Below, piece by piece: positions 17,379-21,749 of a stretch of 21,749 bases of DNA. Each line of letters starts with the position of its first letter. The first letter of the stretch is position 1. The translations under genes and the position numbers were made by a program. The notes beneath the pieces were generated by a model. That model was not told where the DNA came from and did no database searches. It saw nothing but the letters and a program-made list of their open reading frames with translations. This DNA comes from a virus: the IMG/VR virus record IMGVR_UViG_3300003621_000027, positions 5,517 through 27,265 of that record. One strand, 5' to 3'.

Positions 17379-20300
17379 ATGGCTACAACTACATTTACAT
17401 TTAATAGAAGTGATTTCACAAGTAATTCACCTAGTTGGGGATCAAGCGACGAATATAGCTCAGGTTTGAGATTTAACACAGTTACAAAAACACTTAAATT
17501 AGATAATACAGGTTATGGGAGAGGAGTATTCCAATTATCTATTCCTTCAGGCGTAGATTTTGGTTCAATACATTTTAATACTCCTAACGAGAGTATAGTT
17601 TCTGTCTCTGATGAAATCAATGGTTTATATGAATTATGTAACTATGAAGGTAATATCTTAACAAAGAAATTTACTGAAGATGGTAGTCCAAGTAGTGGTA
17701 CAAAAACATATTATGTAATATATAATGGAGATCCTGAGAGGGTAACTGAGTATTTAAATATTTCAATAGCATTAGCTAAAAATAGAAGCATACCATCTAA
17801 TAATGTATCTATAACTTTAACATATACTTGTTTAGAAAGTGTATTATATGAATATACAACAGGGGTACACACCTACTCGGCATATGATGCTAAAGCAGGT
17901 AGTTCGAGCTTAACGACTAAACTCTACTCTTCTTCATCAATAAATAACTGGGGTAGTGGAACTAGTGTATATAGTAGTCCGTATTTTAACAACCCTGCCT
18001 TACCTTATTTTTATGGATATAATGGAAAAGTATACAGAGTAGGGGACCCATGGTCTCGAAGTTATGGGCTTAAATTTAGGTATGAGACAAGAGTTACTTG
18101 GCATTGGTTTTTAAAAAGGAGAGTTAATTCCAAAAGAGTGACATTAGGTCCTATGGAGACTTTAGATTTAGGTACTAATGGAAATCAACCAACATCTCAT
18201 GCATGTATAGAACCTACAATGAGAAATGTGGGTAAAATCACAACCATTTACAATAACGACTCAGTACTTGATCAACCACAACAGTACCGTTACTACATGG
18301 GGTATGATGCTTCAAATCAAAGAAATTCAAACGATAGTGTTTTCACCACATATTCATTAGCTAAGAAAAAACATTTTCCTATAACAGGTTTAATGCACGT
18401 ATTTAGGAAGTTTACAAGGGGTATTGTAAATGGGTACAATAGAAGCTGGGATGGAGATGTAAATTGGGCTGCAATCGCTGGAGGAACCGGTGTAGCATTA
18501 GTAGCTACATTATTAGGCGATTCTATATTTCAATTTGCAAACTCATTCCTTAGTACCATACCAGGACCATTCCCTGCACTTAATGCAACCGGATTATGGT
18601 CCGCCGCAGGACTATCTACAGCTTTTTTCATAGTCGCAGCAATCTTTATAATATGGAAATTAATTTCATTCTTTTCTCCTAAAACTCACCACTACCAGGA
18701 AAAATGTAAGTCTTTTCTACACCATTTTACTAATACACCTTATATTGGAACAGGAGATACTCTATATAGGGATGATGACTTATCTATTGCAATTGATGGA
18801 TACTACTGTGACGGTGTATACTACTATAGACAACAATCAAACTCAATTAACTCAAAACAACTATCTTCCAGTAATGTATTTGTTGCAGAAGATAAACCAT
18901 TACAGTTTTTATACTCCCTACCTGCAGATTCTCCAACATTAGTTGAAGATTGGCAGAAACTAGTATTACTACCTTACATGTCAGGTAAACCATTACCATA
19001 TTGTGGAGGAAGTACAATCTACTACAGTCAAGCTTTATCACATACTGTAACAGTACAGTGTTGTAATTTAGAAGATTGCAGTGAACCTGTAGAAATAAAC
19101 CTACCATACGGTGCAGTTACAAGCTGTATTAGTCAAGCAGATGCTGATAATCAAGCTATAGCTCAATTCCAAGCAGCTATTGATTATGCCGATGACCACA
19201 GTGTATATAGTGTTACTATAAATGATGAATTTATTGGACAATTAGATGTTAATTTTACTCATGAAATAAAAGAAGAAGACAACCCAACCTCAGTTGCATT
19301 ATTTTACGACAAGAGAGAAACCTCATCAGTTACTACAGGTACTATACTTTATCAAGATATATCAGGCTGTCAAAAAGCATTTCCAGGATACTACAGTACA
19401 CCAGGGGATAATTACCCTAAATTATATTATAAAGTAGAAAATGGTACAATAACTTCTATTTTAACCCAAAGTGCTGCAAGTAGTACAACCACCACCACCG
19501 GAGAGACTATAATAAAAACAGATGAAGAAAGAAGTAGTAACTGGTACTTGAAGGCTAGTTCAAGACAACCTTTAGATACTTTTTTACATAACAAGAATAG
19601 TAGGACATTTGAAGCTATAGATTTACTCACAACATCGGAGTATACTCTTAGTGCCGGCCGTATAATACGTGATACTTATACAGATGGTTCATTTAAGAAG
19701 TACGGTTCTTATAATACTAACGGTATAACATCAACAGCTGTTACAGAACAGGGAACAGGGTGGTATGCACCTATAGTTCCATGGAAACCTGAATCAGAAG
19801 ATTTATTCTTTTACCAAAATTCACTAACACCATTTTCAGGAGGAACAAGAACTACTACTATTGATGGTCTTGGTCTAACACAATTATGTGATGGAAGTAA
19901 TACCGGTAACACGTACTACCATGATGGTTTAAATTCACTACCATCTATAGGGGATAGAATATTTAATACCGATACTGTAAATGATCCAACACCTGATGGA
20001 TATATAAAATATACATCTGATTTATATATGGAAATTAAAAACGGAATAATGGTACAGAGCTATAGTTGTGGATCATCCGGAGAAGATGATACACCACCAG
20101 CCGAACCAAACACATTAATACTTACAAAAACATCTGTTGGTAGCTTGCCAAATACTTATCAAGTTATTCTTGCTGATAATAATAGTTATACTGCCCAAAC
20201 TCTTACATACAGGTGGACATTTGTAGGTCAGGAAGGTGATTTAGAAGCAACAGTATATTATGATGAACCTAACGATAACCCAGATGCAGGTCAGATTGCA

Positions 20301-20501
20301 CGCTCTGAAACATATACTACACCTATATTATCCTCAACATTTAATGAAGGAGATTCTCTTGCTTTCTATATCCCATTTTTAATTACAGGAGGAAATGCAA
20401 CAACTCTAGAATTTGAATTTGAACTAATTACTGCATCAGTAGATACTGTGCCTACTAGTCCAGGCAATAAAGAAACTGTTTTCTACCAGCAACAATATTA
20501 A
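17379..20501 (+). CDS. Large structural protein with two central membrane segments
   Basis: A 1040-residue protein, not assignable to a named family. Residues 1-350 are polar, beta-like and Tyr-rich. A basic stretch (KKKHFPITGLMHVFRKFTR, about 329-347) precedes two hydrophobic segments: about 363-388 (WAAIAGGTGVALVATLLGDS) and about 405-430 (GLWSAAGLSTAFFIVAAIFI). Between them is a short Pro/Gly loop, and after them a basic His/Lys patch (PKTHHYQEKCKSFLHHF). Residues near 560-600 carry CCNLEDC and TSCISQADADNQAIAQFQAA, which recalls DUF5977 of Bacteroidota. Two Cys- or Gly-rich modules follow near 660-697 and 835-898 (SLPSIGDRIF ... YMEIKNGIMVQSYSC). The C-terminal 130 residues form another beta domain. 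Membrane segments are unusual in a fibre; possible roles are membrane contact during DNA entry or a host-surface protein. It is complete. Confidence 0.68.
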   Translation: MATTTFTFNRSDFTSNSPSWGSSDEYSSGLRFNTVTKTLKLDNTGYGRGVFQLSIPSGVDFGSIHFNTPNESIVSVSDEINGLYELCNYEGNILTKKFTEDGSPSSGTKTYYVIYNGDPERVTEYLNISIALAKNRSIPSNNVSITLTYTCLESVLYEYTTGVHTYSAYDAKAGSSSLTTKLYSSSSINNWGSGTSVYSSPYFNNPALPYFYGYNGKVYRVGDPWSRSYGLKFRYETRVTWHWFLKRRVNSKRVTLGPMETLDLGTNGNQPTSHACIEPTMRNVGKITTIYNNDSVLDQPQQYRYYMGYDASNQRNSNDSVFTTYSLAKKKHFPITGLMHVFRKFTRGIVNGYNRSWDGDVNWAAIAGGTGVALVATLLGDSIFQFANSFLSTIPGPFPALNATGLWSAAGLSTAFFIVAAIFIIWKLISFFSPKTHHYQEKCKSFLHHFTNTPYIGTGDTLYRDDDLSIAIDGYYCDGVYYYRQQSNSINSKQLSSSNVFVAEDKPLQFLYSLPADSPTLVEDWQKLVLLPYMSGKPLPYCGGSTIYYSQALSHTVTVQCCNLEDCSEPVEINLPYGAVTSCISQADADNQAIAQFQAAIDYADDHSVYSVTINDEFIGQLDVNFTHEIKEEDNPTSVALFYDKRETSSVTTGTILYQDISGCQKAFPGYYSTPGDNYPKLYYKVENGTITSILTQSAASSTTTTTGETIIKTDEERSSNWYLKASSRQPLDTFLHNKNSRTFEAIDLLTTSEYTLSAGRIIRDTYTDGSFKKYGSYNTNGITSTAVTEQGTGWYAPIVPWKPESEDLFFYQNSLTPFSGGTRTTTIDGLGLTQLCDGSNTGNTYYHDGLNSLPSIGDRIFNTDTVNDPTPDGYIKYTSDLYMEIKNGIMVQSYSCGSSGEDDTPPAEPNTLILTKTSVGSLPNTYQVILADNNSYTAQTLTYRWTFVGQEGDLEATVYYDEPNDNPDAGQIARSETYTTPILSSTFNEGDSLAFYIPFLITGGNATTLEFEFELITASVDTVPTSPGNKETVFYQQQY

Positions 20502-20578
20502 TTGGAAAACAGGTAAACTAGTAATTTAGTTGTAAGTTAAGATGATATTTACTATATTAGTATACTAACTATATAAAC
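20502..20578 (+). promoter_or_regulatory. 77-base gap with palindrome and candidate promoter
   Basis: This is the largest gap in the window. It holds GATATTTA at 20544-20551, a weak stem (AACTA/TAGTT with a 6-base loop near 20516-20531), the perfect 12-base palindrome TTAGTATACTAA at 20557-20568, and TATATAAAC just before the ATG. It probably separates the tail cassette from the glycosyltransferase gene. There is no GC-rich hairpin with a T run, so no clear terminator. Confidence 0.4.
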
Positions 20579-21454
20579 ATGACAGTTATATTTCACATTG
20601 AAGGAGGATTAGGTAAACATATAATGGCTACTGCACTCTTAAAAGTAATCAAAAAACACCACCCTAAAGATAAAATACATGTAGTATGTGCATACCCGGA
20701 TGTATTTAAACATAATCCTGCAGCTTTTCAAGTACATCAAAACGGACAGCATGGTGCTTTTTATAAAAATCATATTAAAGGTAGAGAGAGTGAAACTAAA
20801 ATATACTTTGCCGATCCCTACACCCAATCTGATTATATCCTAGAACAGGATCATTTATTTAATATATGGGCAAATCAATGGGGGATGAAATATGAAGGTG
20901 AAACACCTCAAATATACCTCACTAAATCAGAGATAGATTATTTTAAACCATTCTATCAAACTGAAAAACCAATCCTTGTCATACAACCGAATGGTGGTCC
21001 GGCTAATTTAGCATATAATTATTCCTGGACTAGAGATATACCGGAACCGGTCGTCTTAAAAGTAATAGAAGAATTTAAAGCTACTCATACTATAGTTCAT
21101 ATAAAAAGAGAAGATCAAAAAAAATACCCGGATACATTACAAGCCTTGGATGGATTTCGAAGCATAGCTATTTTATTACAACTTTCAGATAAGAGGTTAC
21201 TAATAGATTCTTTTTCACAGCATCTAGCAGCTGCTTTTAATTTACCATCTACAGTATGTTGGGTTACTACCAAACCAGAGGTATTTGGTTATGAAATGCA
21301 TACAAATATTAAAGCAAATGACTTTACTCTTAATGTAGATTTCCCTAATAACCTTTACCAACCATTTGCATTGTCTCAAGATATCACATCATGTCCTTAC
21401 CAAAAATTAGAGGATATATTTGATATAAATAAAATTATTAAATCATTAAAATAA
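20579..21454 (+). CDS. Glycosyltransferase family 9-like protein
   Basis: A 291-residue protein of the ADP-heptose:LPS heptosyltransferase type (GT-B fold, family 9-like). The N-terminus HIEGGLGKHIMATALLKVIK (6-25) matches the family opening 'GGIGDhl-at-l-aLk'. PILVIQPNGG (131-140) is the start of the second Rossmann domain, and DKRLLIDSFSQHLAAAFNLP (204-223) matches the family's donor-site stretch 'IG-DSg-mHlAaAl--P'. It is shorter than the usual 320-360 residues. It would transfer a sugar from a nucleotide donor to an acceptor; the acceptor is unknown. There is no signal peptide, so it is a cytoplasmic enzyme. It follows a 77-base gap and its stop overlaps the next start by one base. Acceptors could be host surface glycan or a virion protein. 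The family call is good; the substrate is open. Confidence 0.8.
   Translation: MTVIFHIEGGLGKHIMATALLKVIKKHHPKDKIHVVCAYPDVFKHNPAAFQVHQNGQHGAFYKNHIKGRESETKIYFADPYTQSDYILEQDHLFNIWANQWGMKYEGETPQIYLTKSEIDYFKPFYQTEKPILVIQPNGGPANLAYNYSWTRDIPEPVVLKVIEEFKATHTIVHIKREDQKKYPDTLQALDGFRSIAILLQLSDKRLLIDSFSQHLAAAFNLPSTVCWVTTKPEVFGYEMHTNIKANDFTLNVDFPNNLYQPFALSQDITSCPYQKLEDIFDINKIIKSLK
21424..21431 (+). promoter_or_regulatory. TATAAATA, candidate late promoter
   Basis: A second exact coding-strand match to the T4 late promoter core, inside the 3' end of the glycosyltransferase gene (Asp-Ile-Asn-Lys codons), 30 bases before the ATG at 21454. It may be due only to AT-rich codons. Confidence 0.22.
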
Positions 21455-21749
21455 TGACTGATCCAGTTTGGACATATAATAGCCTTCCAGTATACTCAAT
21501 AGAAAATATGCCGGAAAATACATACGGATTTATCTACGAAGTAAATCACATACCTACAGGTAAAAAGTACATAGGTAAAAAAGTACTTTATTTTGAAAGA
21601 AATAAGAAATTAGGTAAACGAGAATTACAGGCTTTAAAAGAAGAGAGAAAAGCAAAAGGAATAGGAGGTAGAACACCACTGAAAAAGAAAGTAGTAACTG
21701 AATCGGACTGGAAAACCTACTATGGTTCTCAGAAAGAAATCCTTAAACT
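21454..21749 (+). CDS. GIY-YIG-like nuclease family protein, 3' end missing
   Basis: 98 codons are visible before the window ends. The start ATG shares its A with the stop of the glycosyltransferase gene (TAATG). The protein reads MTDPVWTYNSLPVYSIENMP, then ENTYGFIYEVNHIPTGKKYI and GKKVLYFERNKK. GFIY...KKYIG is the two-strand signature of the GIY-YIG nuclease fold with the first Gly-Ile-Tyr changed to Phe-Ile-Tyr. A Lys/Arg-rich stretch follows, then VTESDWKTYYGSQKEI. I recall this ESDWK-Y-GS arrangement from small putative endonucleases of T4-like and marine phages. Arg residues after the YIG strand could be catalytic; the metal-binding Glu expected further on is not in the window. It could be a free-standing homing endonuclease or a DNA-processing enzyme. 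Activity cannot be judged from the part visible. Confidence 0.7.
   Translation, partial: MTDPVWTYNSLPVYSIENMPENTYGFIYEVNHIPTGKKYIGKKVLYFERNKKLGKRELQALKEERKAKGIGGRTPLKKKVVTESDWKTYYGSQKEILK

Noticed and set aside
20516-20531. Stem AACTA/TAGTT as a terminator after the tail cassette
   Set aside because: Only 5 AT-rich base pairs with no following T run.
1-21749. tRNA genes, insertion sequences or attachment sites
   Set aside because: I saw no cloverleaf-like sequence, transposase, integrase or terminal inverted repeats; the gaps are too short to hold them.

Overview
The window looks like a late structural region of an AT-rich tailed phage (Caudoviricetes), or possibly a prophage. It covers baseplate or distal-tail proteins followed by a large cassette of tail-fibre and adhesin proteins. 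All thirteen supported genes lie on the + strand and are packed with gaps from a 1-base overlap to 77 bases. The likely host is a member of the Bacteroidota, probably a marine flavobacterium. Three things point there: none of the 13 start codons visible in the window has a correctly placed Shine-Dalgarno sequence and most have A at -3; the proteins carry motifs common in Bacteroidota surface and phage proteins (GIGT-P-KLDV-G repeats, NKLYINN/PLIYGDFS blocks, an ISQADAD motif); and base composition is strongly A+T. The host call is an inference, and no portal, terminase, sheath or capsid gene is present to fix the phage family.

Layout. Bases 1-3042 are the 3' part of a large gene cut by the left edge. 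Its N-terminal half resembles a conserved baseplate or distal-tail protein and its C-terminal half is Cys-containing and probably beta-rich. Bases 3089-7156 hold four structural genes of unassigned role; two adjacent ones (5018-6028 and 6032-7156) share a C-terminal domain. Bases 7211-15658 hold four consecutive fibre genes: a tail-collar protein, an adhesin with YadA-head-like repeats, a smaller repeat-rich fibre protein, and a 1006-residue fibre protein ending in a Peptidase_S74 intramolecular chaperone. They share repeat modules such as GSFTGSF-GDG-LTGV. Bases 15673-20501 hold three more probable virion proteins; the last (1040 residues) has two clear hydrophobic, membrane-like segments in its middle.

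After the largest gap (77 bases, with a 12-base perfect palindrome) come a family 9-like glycosyltransferase (20579-21454) and, overlapping it by one base, the start of a GIY-YIG-like nuclease gene cut by the right edge.

How the genes may work together: the left part would build the end of the tail, the repeat-rich genes would supply host-binding fibres, the S74 domain would help its own fibre trimerise, and the glycosyltransferase might modify host surface sugar or the virion. There is no complete new defence or mobile system here. The most unusual items are the fibre-like protein with internal membrane segments, the heavy reuse of modules across neighbouring genes, and the sugar-transferase gene beside the fibre cassette.
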